From positions 16,454,212-16,518,211 of the forward strand of contig CM119271.1 in NCBI GenBank assembly GCA_051294375.1: 64,000 bases of DNA. Direction: 5' to 3'. The notes under the pieces were generated by a model. That model had not been told where the DNA came from and ran no database searches. It was given only the letters and a program-made list of their open reading frames with translations. Position numbers and translations under genes: made by a program. Origin of the DNA: Paraspadella gotoi (Eukaryota; Chaetognatha). Shown one piece after another: positions 1-12,019 of the stretch; position 1 is the stretch's first letter; each line of letters opens with the position of its first letter.

Positions 1-246
1 ACAATATTAATAATAATAATTAATAATAATATTAAATAATTTTATTGTTATTGTAATTTTATATTTTTTAGTAAAAATGAAGACAACGTCGACGGCATCG
101 TCCAACTCAAAGTCGCAAATCTTTAGACAAAAGATAAAATAAACAAAAAAGAAAAAGAGTTTAAATTTTTTTTCCTTTTTTTTTGTGTCGATGAAAAAAA
201 GTTGCGAAAATCGAGATTTCTGGAGAAAAAAGTCTGACCGGGGGTA

Positions 247-278
<32 letters not shown>

Positions 279-502
279 GGAGGAGGAAGAGGAAAGAATG
301 ACAAAAAATCCCTGGCCGTTGCGGGCCGTTTCAAGCCGCGGTTTATTTTTCCCCCTCGTCCCTTTTTTCTTTTGTTTTTCCGCCCTCACCGATTTATTTT
401 CTAGACCGATTTATTTTCTAGACCGATTTATTTTCTAGACCGATTTATTTTCTAGACTGATTTATTTTTGAGACCAATTTATTTTCTAGATCGATTTATT
501 TT
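1..502. repeat. Repeat block, copy A, ending in a 17-bp minisatellite
   Basis: An ATA-rich start, about 150 bases of unique-looking sequence, a GAG-rich tract (about 245-300) and then a 17-bp minisatellite (unit approximately TCTAGACCGATTTATTT, from about 395). The same order is repeated at 3016-4216 with many small indels. The array runs into an assembly gap at 503. I see no gene; reading frames here are low complexity. Confidence 0.8.
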
Positions 503-527
503 NNNNNNNNNNNNNNNNNNNNNNNNN
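503..527. other. Assembly gap (25 N)
   Basis: A run of 25 undetermined bases directly after the 17-bp minisatellite, so the array is probably collapsed or mis-sized here. Confidence 0.99.
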
Positions 528-705
528 GATATAATTTAAATTAATTCTTACATATTAAAATTAATTAATAATTTATCGATTAATTAATTAAATTAATTAA
601 TCGATTAATTAATATTAATTAAATTATCGTAGGCAGATCCGACATTGTTTGCTCAAACTTGTTTATTTAGTTAATCACCATATTAAACCCACGCACTTAA
701 ACATG

Positions 706-1440
706 CCAGCCTTCCCGATATTTATTTCTAAATAATTTTTTAAATATAAAAAAAAACACTTCCCTAATGGGAATCGAACCCTGGACTACTAGATTCTTTT
801 ATTTCAACATGTAATGGCCATCTTGCGGGGAAATTAGAAACCCAAAAATAAGATTTTTTTTTTTCTTTTACGATGTGGACCGAGGTGACATGATGTGACA
901 AGAAGTACATGATGACGATCTGTTCATGGGCTTATGATTTTTTAGTTAGTTAATCTTCATATTGAAACCCGCACTTAAACGTGCCAGCCTTCCGATATTT
1001 TATTTCTCAATAATTTTTTTAATATAAAAAAACCCTTCCCTAATGGGAATCGAACCCTGGACTACTAAATCTTTTATTTCAACATGTAATGGCCATCTTG
1101 CGGGAGAAATTAGAAACCCAAATATAAGAAAAAAATTTTTCCCTTTTTGGATGTGACACGATGTGACACGATGTGACACGAGGTGACACGAGTGACCGAT
1201 GTGGCGATGTGACTATATGTGTACTGGGCACTGGAATTTTTTGAATTTGCTAATTCCCCAATATTTAACCCCCGCACTTAAAAGCCCCGCCTTCCCATAT
1301 TAAATGTTTGTTTTAATGAAAAAAATACTTTTCCTAACGGGAATCGAACTCGGGACTAGTAGAATCTTTTATTTTGACATGTAATGGCCATCTTGTGGGA
1401 GAAATAGAAATGCAAAAAAATAAGGAAGAATTTTTCTGCC
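706..1440 (-). repeat. Three tandem tRNA-like (SINE-like) repeat copies
   Basis: Three diverged copies at about 706-865, 984-1140 and 1289-1440. Read on the minus strand, each has a near-consensus Pol III B box (GGGTTCGATTCCC in copies 1 and 2) next to a TCCAG/AGTC-type stem and, about 45 bases upstream, a weaker A-box-like TGGCCATTAC. The copies are separated by short GATGTGACAC-type simple repeats. This fits a tRNA-derived SINE that became tandem. No protein coding is evident. Confidence 0.55.
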
Positions 1441-1461
1441 TTTTTGGACAGTGAAAAATAC

Positions 1462-1890
1462 TGGTCTGGAAGGAAGAAAAAAGGAAGAAAAAAAAGGAAG
1501 GAAAAAGGAAGAAAAAAGGAAGAAAAAGAAGAAAAAGGAAGAAAAAAAGGAAGAAAAAAAGAAGAAAAAAAGAAAGAAAAAGGAAAAAGGGAAAAAAAGG
1601 AAAAAAAAAAAAACGGAAGAAAAAAGAAAGAAAAAAAGAAGAAAAAGGAAGAAAAAAGGAAGAAAAAAAAGAAAAAAGGGAAAAAAAAAAAAGAAAAAGG
1701 AAGAAAAAAAAGAAAAAAAAACAGAAAAAAAAGAGGAAAAAAGGAGGAAATAAAGAAGGAAAAAAAGGAAAAAAAAGAAGAAAAAAAAGGAAAAGAAAAA
1801 AGGAAGAAAAAAGGAAGAAAAAAAAAAAGACCTTGTGATTAAAAAAAAACAAACAAAAAAAAACAAGGGACGTCTGATTTTTCTTTCTTT

Positions 1891-1923
<33 letters not shown>

Positions 1924-2345
1924 TTAACCTCTTCCTTTTTTTCTTTTCTTTTTTCCACTCCATCCTTCTATTTTTTAACAACTTCCTTTCTTTCCCTTTC
2001 TTTCTCTACTTTTCTTTTTTCAACCTCTTCCTTTCTTTTCTTTTTCTCTTTTTTCCTTTCATCTTTTTTTTTAATAATCCTCCTTTCTTTTTTCTTTTCT
2101 TCTATCCTCTTCTCTTTTGAACGTCTTTCCTATTTTTTCTTTTCTATCCTTTCTCTTTTTGAACGTCTTCCTCTCTTTTCTTTCTCTCCTTTTTTTTCTT
2201 TTTCAACCTATCCTATCTTTTTCTTTTCTTTTTTCTCTCATTCTTCTCATTTTTTAACTTTCTCTCTTTCCTTTCTTCCTTTCTTTCCTTTCTCCTCTTT
2301 TTCCTTTCTATCTTCCTCTTTTTTCCCCCTAAATTTTAATCTTTT
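1462..2345. repeat. Long purine tract followed by long pyrimidine tract
   Basis: About 1462-1835 is almost purely A and G (GGAAGAAAAA-type units). About 1880-2340 is almost purely C and T (TTTCTTTC units). The predicted Lys/Arg/Glu or Phe/Leu/Ser reading frames here are products of composition, not genes. Confidence 0.9.
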
Positions 2346-2839
2346 TTTCTTCCTTAAATATAAAATTTTGCTCTCTCTTTGACGGGGTTGGCTGGGCAAA
2401 ACAAGGAAACTGGAACAAAGAAGGATCTCTCTCTCTCTCTCTCTCTCCTCTCTCTCTTCTCTCTCTCCTCTCTCTCTCTTCTCCCTCCTCTCTCTGGTTC
2501 AAACCACAACCGCAATTTATTCCACCGCCGAAAATTTTGGTTTTTTTCATATATTTTCCTTATTTTTATTTTTGAATCTGATCCCCGGTTTTAACAATAA
2601 AAAAAAATGTTGGTGGCTTAATTCGAAGCAAACGTCGGCGTATTTGCGATTTTACGAAGATTGATGACTTGGTTCCGGAGTGGCCAACTGGCAAAGTGAT
2701 GCGAAATCGGAGAAGGCGAGATCTTTCGACAATGAGATGTAAATGAACGAAATTGAAGAAGATATGAGATAATGGTAGAGACAAAGATAGTTATTTCGTA
2801 ACAATGATGTTAGGTAAAAATAATAATATAATAATAATA

Positions 2840-2883
<44 letters not shown>

Positions 2884-3015
2884 TAATAATAATAATAATA
2901 ATGATAAAATAATGAAATAAAAATAAGAATATTAATGTAACATCACAGATTGAAATGAAACCCCGAACAAGAAGAAGAAGAAGAAGAAGAAGAAAAGAAG
3001 AAGAAGAAGAAGAGA
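2346..3015. other. Non-coding stretch with CT and ATA microsatellites
   Basis: A CT array lies at about 2428-2495 and an ATA array at about 2820-2900. About 2580-2790 is of ordinary composition, but I find no convincing exon in it. Confidence 0.6.
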
Positions 3016-4216
3016 ACAATATAATAATAATAATAATATAATTAAATAATTTTATTGTTATGTAATTTTATGTTTTTTTTAGTAAAAATGAAGACACGTC
3101 ACGGCATCGTCCAACTCCAAAGTCACGCAAATCTTCTAGACAAAAGTTAAAGATAAACAAAAAAGAAAAAGAGTTTAATTTGTTTTTCCTTTTTTGTTGT
3201 TGTCGATGAAAAAGTTTTGCAAAATACGAGATTTCTGGACGAAAAAAGTACTGACCGGGGATAGAGGAGGGAAGAGTGAGGAGGGAGGAAGGGAGGAGAG
3301 GAGAAGAGGAAAGAATTGACCAAAAAAATCCCTGGGCCGATTGCGGGCCGTTTCAAGCGCCGGTTTATTTTTCCCCCTCTCCCTTTCTTTCTTTTGTTTT
3401 TCCGCCATCACGATTTTCTTGCATTAAGACCGATTTATTTTCCTCAGACAATTTATTTTCTAGACCGATATTATTTTTAACCGATTTATTTTCGAGACCA
3501 ATTTATTTTCTAGCAATAATCGATTTATGTTTCTAGACGATTTATTTCTAGACCGAATTTATTTTCTAGACCGATTTATTTTCTAGACCGATTTATTTTT
3601 CCTTAGACTGATTTATTTTTTGAGACAATTTATTTTCTAGATCACTTTATTTTTCTTAGACGATTTATTTCTAGACCGATTTATTTTCTAGACCGATTTG
3701 TTTTCGAGGAACAAGTTTATCTTTCATCGATCGATTATATTCTAGGGACTGATTTATTCTAACCGATTTAATTTTCTAGACCGAATTTATTATTCTAAGA
3801 CCGATTTATTTCTAGACCGATTTATTTTCTATACCAATTTATTTCCTGACCAATTTATTTTCAATAGGACCGATTTATTTTCTAGACCGATTTATTTCTC
3901 ATAGGCCAATTTTATTTTCTAGATCGATTTATTTTCTTAGAACCGATTCTATTTTCTAGACCGATTTTTTTTCTTAGACGATTTATTTTCATAGACCAAT
4001 TTATTTTTTAGATCGATTTATCTTTTCATTAACCCGATTTATTTTCATAGACCGATGTTATTTTCTAGACCAATTTATTTTCTAGAATCGATTTATTTTT
4101 TTCTCTAGACCGATTTATTTCTAGACCGATTTATTTTCTAGACCAATTTAGTTTTCAGAGATCGATTTATTTTCTTAGATCTGATTTTATTTTCTAGACC
4201 GATTTATTTTCTAGAC
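3016..4216. repeat. Repeat block, copy B, with 17-bp minisatellite array
   Basis: A second copy of the block at 1-502. The leader (3016-3400) matches copy A with scattered indels. The minisatellite (about 3418-4216, unit approximately TCTAGACCGATTTATTT) is much longer and irregular, with insertions and losses of one to several bases in many units. Confidence 0.8.
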
Positions 4217-4369
4217 CCTGTTTTTTCCCTCTTTTCTTGTTTGTCATTGTCCTTCAGTGCATCGCGCTTCCAGTAAATGTTTTGTTTGGAAGATGGCAGA
4301 AACCATACGAAATGGAGGGGGACATCAAAATTTAGGCGGGGTTTGGGGGCTCAGCAAGAGAGGGAGAGC

Positions 4370-4390
4370 AGAGAGAAGAGAGATAAGAGG

Positions 4391-4435
<45 letters not shown>

Positions 4436-4516
4436 TAGAGAGAGAGGAGAGAGTGAGAGAGAGAAAAGAGAAGAGAAGACGCGAAGAGAGAGAGAGAGAG
4501 AGAATAGAGAGAGATT

Positions 4517-4549
<33 letters not shown>

Positions 4550-4860
4550 CAGAGAGAGAGGGGAGTTTTGAATCAAGTTGTGAGAAGAACAGGGAGGAAG
4601 AGGACAGAGGAGGATGAAGAAGGAGAGGAGGGTGGAAGGAGGAAGGAGAGGATGAAGAGGAAGAGGAGGAAGAAGAGAAGCGGAAGAGGAGGATGAAGAG
4701 GCGCCGGACTGAAATTTGAGACGACGGATCAGGTCAGCGTAAAAACCACCAAAGAAAGAAAAAGAAAGAAAAAGAAAGAAAAAGAAAGAAGGAAGAAAGA
4801 AAAGAATAGAAAGAAACAAAAAACCTAAATTATTAACAAAGAAAGATAAAAGACAAAGAA
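4370..4860. repeat. GA microsatellite and purine-rich tract
   Basis: GA dinucleotide arrays at about 4370-4560, then GGA/GAA-rich DNA to about 4720 and GAAAGAAAAA units at about 4750-4810. No gene is supported. Confidence 0.85.
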
Positions 4861-5435
4861 AATAAGCTGATCGCGACATATTTTAATCAATCCTTAATTA
4901 TTAATAATAATATTAATAAGGGTGCCGACTAGTTTTCTAGTTTTCTTCTTTGTGTCAAGTTCCTTTCGTTTCGTTGTTTTAAGCGAATTAGGAAAGAAAA
5001 AACTGACTTTCCTAGTTTTCTTCTTATAACCATTTACTTTTTATATCTAGTTATACGAAAAAATTTTAAAAATAAAAATAACACATGTATTTACTTTATT
5101 ATATATTTGTTTACATGTAATTTTATAAATACCCTCGCCTCTTTTTTTTAAATCCAACCGCCCGCCTGCCCTCACTTTTCCAATCTCAACTTCGTTAAAT
5201 ATCCCGAGTTTCACCAGAAAGAAACAAAGAAAACTCTTTAAGTCCGTGGATCGAATCCCGCCCGCGGCGATTTTTCGGTCTTCGCAAAGATCTTTTCGGG
5301 TCAATCGGACGCTCGGACCAATTCGAGAGGAACTCGTGAAATTCACATTTAACGTGCATTTTTTCAGTGATCGCCTTTTGGGGGGGGGCAATGGGAGGAG
5401 ATGAGAGAAAGAGAGAGAGGGAAGAGAGCAGGGTA
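4861..5435. other. Intergenic stretch, nothing recognised
   Basis: Mixed-composition DNA. A 131-codon open frame exists on the minus strand (5047-5442), but it has no recognisable domain and runs into simple sequence, so I do not call it a gene. Confidence 0.5.
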
Positions 5436-5562
5436 GCGGCACCTGTAATATTTTCCGTCATCCACCCTACAGAGCTCTTATAAATATAATGTAGTCGTTC
5501 TGGCTTGGTAGCGAGAATCTGTGATATTTTCCATCATCCACCCTACTAAGCTCTTATAGTGG
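5436..5562 (-). repeat. Two inverted units of the ~68-bp satellite
   Basis: Two reverse-strand copies of the satellite unit that forms the array at 29765-30535 (TCATCCACCCTACTAAGCTC motif, with the GGCTCGATAGCGAG-like hairpin partly kept). They show that the satellite, or the element carrying it, is dispersed. Confidence 0.75.
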
Positions 5563-5867
5563 GAGCCGTTTGTGATGAACTGTTATAATTTGATAAGAAT
5601 AAAATTAGAATAAAATGAAGAATCAGAAAGTAGACTGCTGAATTCGATACTGTGTACGTGTTTATCTTATTTATTTAATAATATAATCTATACATAGGTT
5701 GTGTCAATTTCATATGCAAAGATTAATATTGAATACATTACTTTAATATTTTTTAGTTTGTATAAATAATTTTGTTATATCTTCGTAATCCCTTGTTTTT
5801 GTCGGGCGGAAAAAGAAATTCAGGAGTCGGGATATTTTGTTTTGTTGATGTTATCTCCGCGGAGGTT

Positions 5868-5871
5868 ATGA

Positions 5872-5929
<58 letters not shown>

Positions 5930-5930
5930 A
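5868..5930. repeat. GTC trinucleotide array
   Basis: About 20 uninterrupted GTC/TCG units. The flanking sequence shows no coding features. Confidence 0.9.
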
Positions 5931-5999
5931 TTCCGGAGCGAAAAAGGATCTCGAGATGAAAACGTTTTCTTTAAATGTAACTTTATTGTTTCGTTTCAT

Positions 6000-7320
6000 T
6001 TTTTTTTAGATATTTAAAGTTTTTTTAATTGATTCTGATAGAGCTCAAAAAGTTAAGCAAAAAATATAATTACAACTTTTTAAAATTTTCATGTTTTATT
6101 ACTATCAGGCCTAAGGGATAATAGGGTAGCACTAGGTTTATTTCCTCAGGGAACAATATCTGTTCCGGCTCAAACAAGAGCAACCCCACTATCCTCATAG
6201 CCAATGACACACCAATGACCCGGCACCTTCATAAGGCCAAGGGGGGGCCAGCTCATTTTGAGCTCTTTCTTAATTCTAAATTTCACTATTATCTTTCACT
6301 TATCTAACCCTAACCTTCTATTCAATTTCAATTTTTCAAAATTTTCAAACTTACTTTACTAAAACAACTCTTTGCTTAAATTATTTACTTATTTATTTCT
6401 AAAGTGTTAATAGTCAAGTTTACTTTATATCTTTGTTGGAAATTGCTCAAATGTAATTGTCTCTCTCTATCTCTTTCTCTCCCTCCATCTCTCTCTGAGA
6501 TTCTCAAACTCATCTCCTTAACTTTTATGTCATAAATGCAGAGGAATGCCTTTTCTCTTTTCCACTTGAATCTCTCGAGACAAAAAAACGGCATCCATGG
6601 TCCTCTTAGCCTTACCCTGATTCTTGGCCTTTCCTTTGGCCTTACCCTGATTCTTGGCCTTTCCTTTGGCCTTACTCTGATTCTTGGCCTTTCCTTTGGC
6701 CTTACACTGACTCTTGTCCTGTCCTTTGGCTTTTACTTTGGCCTTACCCTGACTCTTGTCCTTTCCTTAGGCCTTTCCTTTGCATCACTCTCGCACGTCA
6801 TTTTTTTTCTTATTCTCAAGTCTTTCGATCAGAGAAAATTATATCGTGGATCTCATTAATTATTATTCCCTGCGGTCATTGGCGTTCTAAGTTCTTGCCC
6901 CGTGTTAGGACGAGGCGCTGATCCGCCCGTAGCATCGTCATTGTTGGCTGCAGTACGTCTCTACCCTCCACGCGGTGCTAGCGTGGGAACATTCCTTTCG
7001 GGATGGCAAAAGAGACGTGGTAGCACAATGCCATCATAGAGTGAAAACCGAAAGGCGGTAATCTCCCGATCTGTCTTTCTTTGAGTAACGGGAGGGGTCA
7101 GGCCAGCCGACCTGGTCACCTCCCCCCTCTTCCTCACCTTCCCAATCCCCTCCCTTCCCTTCCTCCTCTCTCCCTCTCTTCCTCTATCTTTCCCCCCCTA
7201 TTTAAACAACATTTCTGGCTGCAGCCTCTCAAGGCAAGTCTCAAGTCTACCCATCTTAGACAGCTTTGGGAGTGAGTAGTCCCTCGTTGGGTAGAATGCC
7301 TTTCTCCAAGTCAGTCATCG
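6000..7320. repeat. Unassigned block with a 30-bp minisatellite
   Basis: About 6600-6790 holds five to six imperfect 30-bp units (CTTACCCTGATTCTTGGCCT core). The flanks at 6100-6280 and 6860-7130 are GC-richer than the surroundings and look like parts of one dispersed element, but I cannot assign a class. Confidence 0.5.
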
Positions 7321-7437
7321 TTCATTGTGTAACGGCCCGAACCGATGCTTAGTTTATTAATTAATTCATAACTATTATTCTGCATTATAAATAAAATTGT
7401 AACCAGTATAACAATTATTCATTCATAATTCATTAAA

Positions 7438-7484
7438 AAAATAAATAAATAAATAAATTAATTAATTAATTAATTAATTAATTA

Positions 7485-7556
<72 letters not shown>

Positions 7557-7605
7557 ATTAAAAAAAAATAAATAAAAAATAAATAAATAAATAAATAAAT
7601 TAATT
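7438..7605. repeat. AAAT/TTAA microsatellite
   Basis: A nearly pure AATA tetranucleotide array with short TTAA stretches at its ends. Confidence 0.9.
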
Positions 7606-8060
7606 ATATATGAATAATTCGTTACTTCCGCTGCGTTATATGAAATTATAAATGTATTTTCTGATATATTTTCCATAAAACCTAATTTTTCTATCTCCAA
7701 ATCTCGATCAGAAATTTTGTCTCAAATTTCTCATCGTGTCCTTGAAACAAAAAATATTTTGTGGTTTGGATCGAAAACTAAACATCCGCAAAGCTTAACC
7801 CGAAGGAGAGCGCGTGCCCCCGGATGTAAGCTGAACTTACTTTTATCTTCAAAAAACTGATCCTTACCCTCTTCATCATCTTGCTCTTCCTCCTCCTTCC
7901 GTCATCTCAGTCTCGACAAATTCTTTTTTTTTTTACAGTTTTCTCCGGTTGTAACGAACTCGTTTTTTACGAGCCCCAGCGTTTCTTTAACGATGTTCCG
8001 CTTTTAACGAAGTCGTCTTAGTCTTTTTCGCGTCTATTTGTCGCGAGAGTCTGGATTTAG
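7606..8060. other. Intergenic stretch, nothing recognised
   Basis: Mixed-composition DNA without a supportable exon. Confidence 0.5.
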
Positions 8061-8074
8061 CGAATTTGAGGGGA

Positions 8075-8322
8075 AAAGACGATGATTACGAGAATGATGA
8101 TAACAGTGAAGACGACAACGACGACGACGACGGCGACGATGACAATGTCATCATTGTCATCGTCGATAAGGATGAAAATGATAACGATGACGATGAGAAA
8201 ATAGACGGCAATGATAATGACAATGATGATAATGATAATGATATGATGATTATAAATTTACGACATTTACAAAACTGGAACAAATATCAAAATGAAAACA
8301 ACAAAGAAGTAAAAACTGACAA

Positions 8323-8355
<33 letters not shown>

Positions 8356-8572
8356 TGCTCCGCTTTTTACGAGTTCGTCTTGACGAGACTTCCTCGTTAA
8401 AAAGGTTTTTGTCGCCGAAGCGTTGAATTCGTCCAGGAATGTCGCCGCCGCAATCATCCTAGTCGTCGTCGTCGTCGTCGTCACTGATAACGTCGTTGTT
8501 ATTTGCCAATGTTTCAGATGATCCGTTGTCGTCGTCGTCGTCGTCTTAGTCGTCGTCGTCTTAGTCGTTGTA
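8075..8572. repeat. GAC/GTC-rich low-complexity region
   Basis: Degenerate GAC/GAT repeats (plus strand) change into GTC repeats after about 8460. A 105-codon Asp/Asn-rich frame exists at 8066-8383, but nothing outside the repeat supports a protein. Confidence 0.75.
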
Positions 8573-8750
8573 CGTCAACGTCAATGTGCAACGTAACTTT
8601 CTTTTAGTTAGGCAATATATATTATGTTTGTTAATTATTCCACGTACTTCAGAATTCTGGCTCACTTTTGCGTCGCAAGGTTTTTTAGTTCCTTTAGAGA
8701 ATTCGGCGTAAGAGGGTCGAGGGCTTTACAGTTGTAGTGAATCTCTGGTC

Positions 8751-8878
<128 letters not shown>

Positions 8879-8929
8879 TTTCATCTCATCGATTTCTTCC
8901 AAGTCTCCCTCCAAAAAATCTGGATCAGA

Positions 8930-9060
8930 CCGGATCTTAATCCTCGTTCCGGCAATCATCCGGAAAATCGATGCGGCCGCCGACGCCGCACATCGGACGC
9001 CGGGATCCTCCGGGGCGGAAATCGGCGTCGCTTATGTTTTTGTCGGAAGTAAAAATCGTT
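8930..9060. other. Short GC- and CpG-rich block
   Basis: A CpG-dense stretch in otherwise AT-rich DNA, downstream of the gene at 9289-11475. It could be an exon or a regulatory island; both strands have short open frames, but I cannot show which, if either, is used. Confidence 0.3.
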
Positions 9061-9288
9061 TCTGAGACTGAGAGAGAGAGGGTGAGGGAGAGAGAGGCTT
9101 TCCAATCTCGAGACAAAAGTCAAAATGGACACAATTTGTTTTAATTAAAAGTTGCAAAAATGATATTGATTCTTAATTAGAAAATAGTGGAGATGGTTAT
9201 GATCAGTCTTTCGTTCATCTCAATTTGTGTTAGGGTTAAAATTTAATCAATTTTGTACGTAAATAATGAATTACTTTTTTTGAATACC

Positions 9289-11006
9289 TCAAACGAAATC
9301 ATCATGTGTTTCAAGGTAATCACATAACCAAATGATATTCCAGATCGCCAAGGGAATTAAAGCGAATCCGATGAGGCCAAAAGCCAGACCCGCGATGGAT
9401 AATTGATAAGCCAGGGCGTATTTTTTATCGTTGAGTTTGGTGAGAGCGCAGGCACTGAGCACAATCCCCGGGACGCCGATGAGACAAATTAGGAACAAGA
9501 CGTCGGTGACACTGAAAACGAGGCCAGCGATGGAAAAGGCTTTCGTCCGACGAGGAATATTCTCAGATTGAGGTTTTTCTCCGCTGCCGCTGCTGCCGGC
9601 CGCAGCTGCAGTTTGGAATCAAAATTTAACAGTTACATCCTGAAAACTATTACAGAAAATGTCGATTTTCTAGCTGGCGATTCGGAACTTTTTCGTTTCG
9701 CCCTTAACGAAATGCTTGAGTCGCCGTAGGAATTATGAAGTAAATACTCATATGTAGTTATTTTTTTCTTCTTTTACAATTATAGTAGGCCAGTCACCTT
9801 ATTTTATATATAGTACTACCCTTATATAATGTCAAAATATCGAAATGGTTTTTTTTTAGTCTGATCTGCTTTACAGCAGATCTCGACTCTATAATTCACT
9901 TTGTCGGTCCGTCGGTCCGCCCCCGCAATCTTATCGGGCATTCACTTACAGATCTGCTCAAAAAAGTTTAATAGTTATGATAAAATCATTTTATTTCGTT
10001 ATTTGAAGGAAAATATTACTTTTTAGGATTCAGTTAAATAATACATTGTTGGACCACGATTTGCACCGTCTCCATGAGACAAGGGAGAGAGTCGTAGAGG
10101 CTGAGCAAATATTAAGGGTTCAGCTCCCCCAAATGTGTTTTAAATTTTTTAAAATTTTGTCGACTGTCATTTCATTGTACTGCAAAATGTCCCTTTTCAT
10201 CCTTGACCAGACATTTTCAATGATGTTGCAGTCGGGTGAATTTCCGGGCTAACCTTTGAGCACCTCCATCCCGTTTTCTTCATGAAGTTTTTTGGGGGCT
10301 TTGGCTTTGTATCCAAAAGCTCTATCCTCCATGAAAAGCCGCCCATTCACTGTTAAATGACTGGCAACAATTTTTCTTCTCTCCATTATTTTCTCAACTG
10401 GCTTACAGAAGCCTTATGGTCTTAAATTGCGAAACTTTCCAAGTCATCATCCTTGCTCTTTGTGGATATGCACAGCCACTTGCTTCCAACAGTTCGTCCA
10501 AGGTTTCCAGTTGCATCAAATTTGTTGACAACTCTGCAGATGGCTGTAGGAGAGAAATGAAGCTGTTTGCCGATCCAATATCCAGACAAACCCGCCTTCC
10601 AAAGTACAACAATTGCAGCTTTCTTTTTGGGGTTTAGCTGTTTTGAAGTTTTCATAGTAAAAAAACATAAAAAACACAAAACACAGATGGATAAAAAAAT
10701 TTTTTTCGCAAAAAAAAAAGTTGTAAGAAAATATTTTAATTCTTTTTTTTATTTTAGTACTGCTACTATAATATTTAGCCTAAAAACCTCGTCATAGGCT
10801 CGTTTGAAAGATATTTGTCTTGGCTTTCATATCAACCCAAGATTTAATTAATAGGATGACAAACAAGCGAGATAGTTGGGGGTTCCAAGTTTAAACTTTT
10901 TTTTGATCTGTATATCATGTCAGAACATCGAATTATGATAAATTATAAAAAAAATAATGTCTGTCCGCCCGTCTGTCTGTCTGTCTGGAGTTTAATGTTA
11001 AGGTGG

Positions 11007-11037
<31 letters not shown>

Positions 11038-11475
11038 GGGCATAATTTTTTTGTATAATTTATCATAATTCGATGTTCTGACATGATTTAAGTGACTTAG
11101 CGACAAGATTGAGGGGGCGGACCGAAGGACAGACACAGTGGTTTTCAGTCGGAATCCGCTGATAAGCAGATCCGACTAAAAAACTATTTCAATCTTCATG
11201 ATGAGATGAGATTTTCCAGAGTTGAGAATTCCAATGATACGAATGATAAGACTTAACCTTACCCAATTTTTTAACTCGACCTGCGACTCACCTCGTTCTT
11301 CACTCGTCGGTTGCGCTTTATCGTAGTTGACATTTTCATTGCCGTTGTTGTTGTTGTTGATGCGGACAACGAAATTTGTTATTTGGTCGTCGTCATCTTT
11401 GTCGTCGACGTCATCTTTGTCGTCGTCGTCGTCGTCGTCATTCCGCCCAGGCCAATCTATGTTGAACTTTTTCAT
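9289..11475 (-). CDS. Small multi-pass membrane protein with Asp/Asn-rich N-terminus
   Basis: Two coding exons: 11292-11475 (ATG at 11473-11475) and 9289-9605 (stop TGA at 9289-9291). The GTGAGT donor and GCAG acceptor are phase-compatible (phase 1) and give about 166 residues. The first ~60 residues are cytosolic-looking, with Asp, Asp/Lys and Asn runs. Residues from about 80 on form two or three hydrophobic helices with an internal echo (SIAGLVF, later SIAGLAF) separated by a short polar loop (TKLNDKKYALAYQ). The topology resembles small CD225/dispanin or DUF4190-type proteins, but I see no diagnostic motif, so the family is open and no function is assigned. The intron (9606-11291) is occupied mostly by a Tc1-like relic. 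Confidence 0.7.
9853..11181 (-). mobile_element. Degenerate Tc1/mariner-like transposon in an intron
   Basis: Terminal inverted repeats of about 90 bp lie at 9853-9950 and 11095-11181 (outer motif TTTTTAGTCGGATCTGCTTA). Inside, on the minus strand, a helix-turn-helix transposase N-terminus starts near 10653 (KKKAAIVVLWKAGLSGYWIG, then SPTAICRVVNKF). A C-terminal fragment lies near 10250-10050, with the NIIENVWSRMKRDI signature typical of the last Tc1 catalytic region. Most of the catalytic domain between them is missing and stops occur, so the copy is dead. Confidence 0.85.
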
Positions 11476-12019
11476 CCTTACGTTTTAAAAGCGTAAAAAA
11501 ATTGTTTATGTTTACGTTGTGTTTATGTACTTTATCCATGCATTTTGTCTATAACCGATATACTTAAGAGTAGATTTTAAGTTTAATTTTACACCTGCTT
11601 TTTTTTATCCCTAATTATCTTGCCAGACTTCTTGGTTAGATTTTGCTTCGGCTCAGGTTCTTTGTGACGTCGTCGTTAGCATCACGCTTTTTTCTTATAT
11701 AGTTTTGACTAGGCCTTACAATTTTGTTTTTCTTAAATAAAAACTAAATCTTTGCAATTGTCATGTTTCATATGGAATAAAATATTTTTTGTTTGAATTT
11801 TTTCTCATTATGATTTACTGCAATATGCAACATGTGATTTTAAAAGACCTTTTTGATGGGAAGCTATATCTAAATTTTAATAAAATTAACAATACACACT
11901 TTTACAACTTGCAATTGAAAAAAACTGTAAATATTTTCAATTGTGAACGGTTGTGTTCTTTAAATTATATATACATATATTTTTTGTCAGGCGCATACAT
12001 TTAATCTGATTAATTAAAA

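Noticed and set aside
1334-1981. Long Phe/Leu and Lys/Glu/Arg open frames
   Set aside because: They come purely from purine or pyrimidine composition and lack any complex sequence.
8066-8383. Asp-rich 105-codon protein
   Set aside because: Composed of degenerate GAC/GAT repeats; no flanking splice sites or conserved domain seen.
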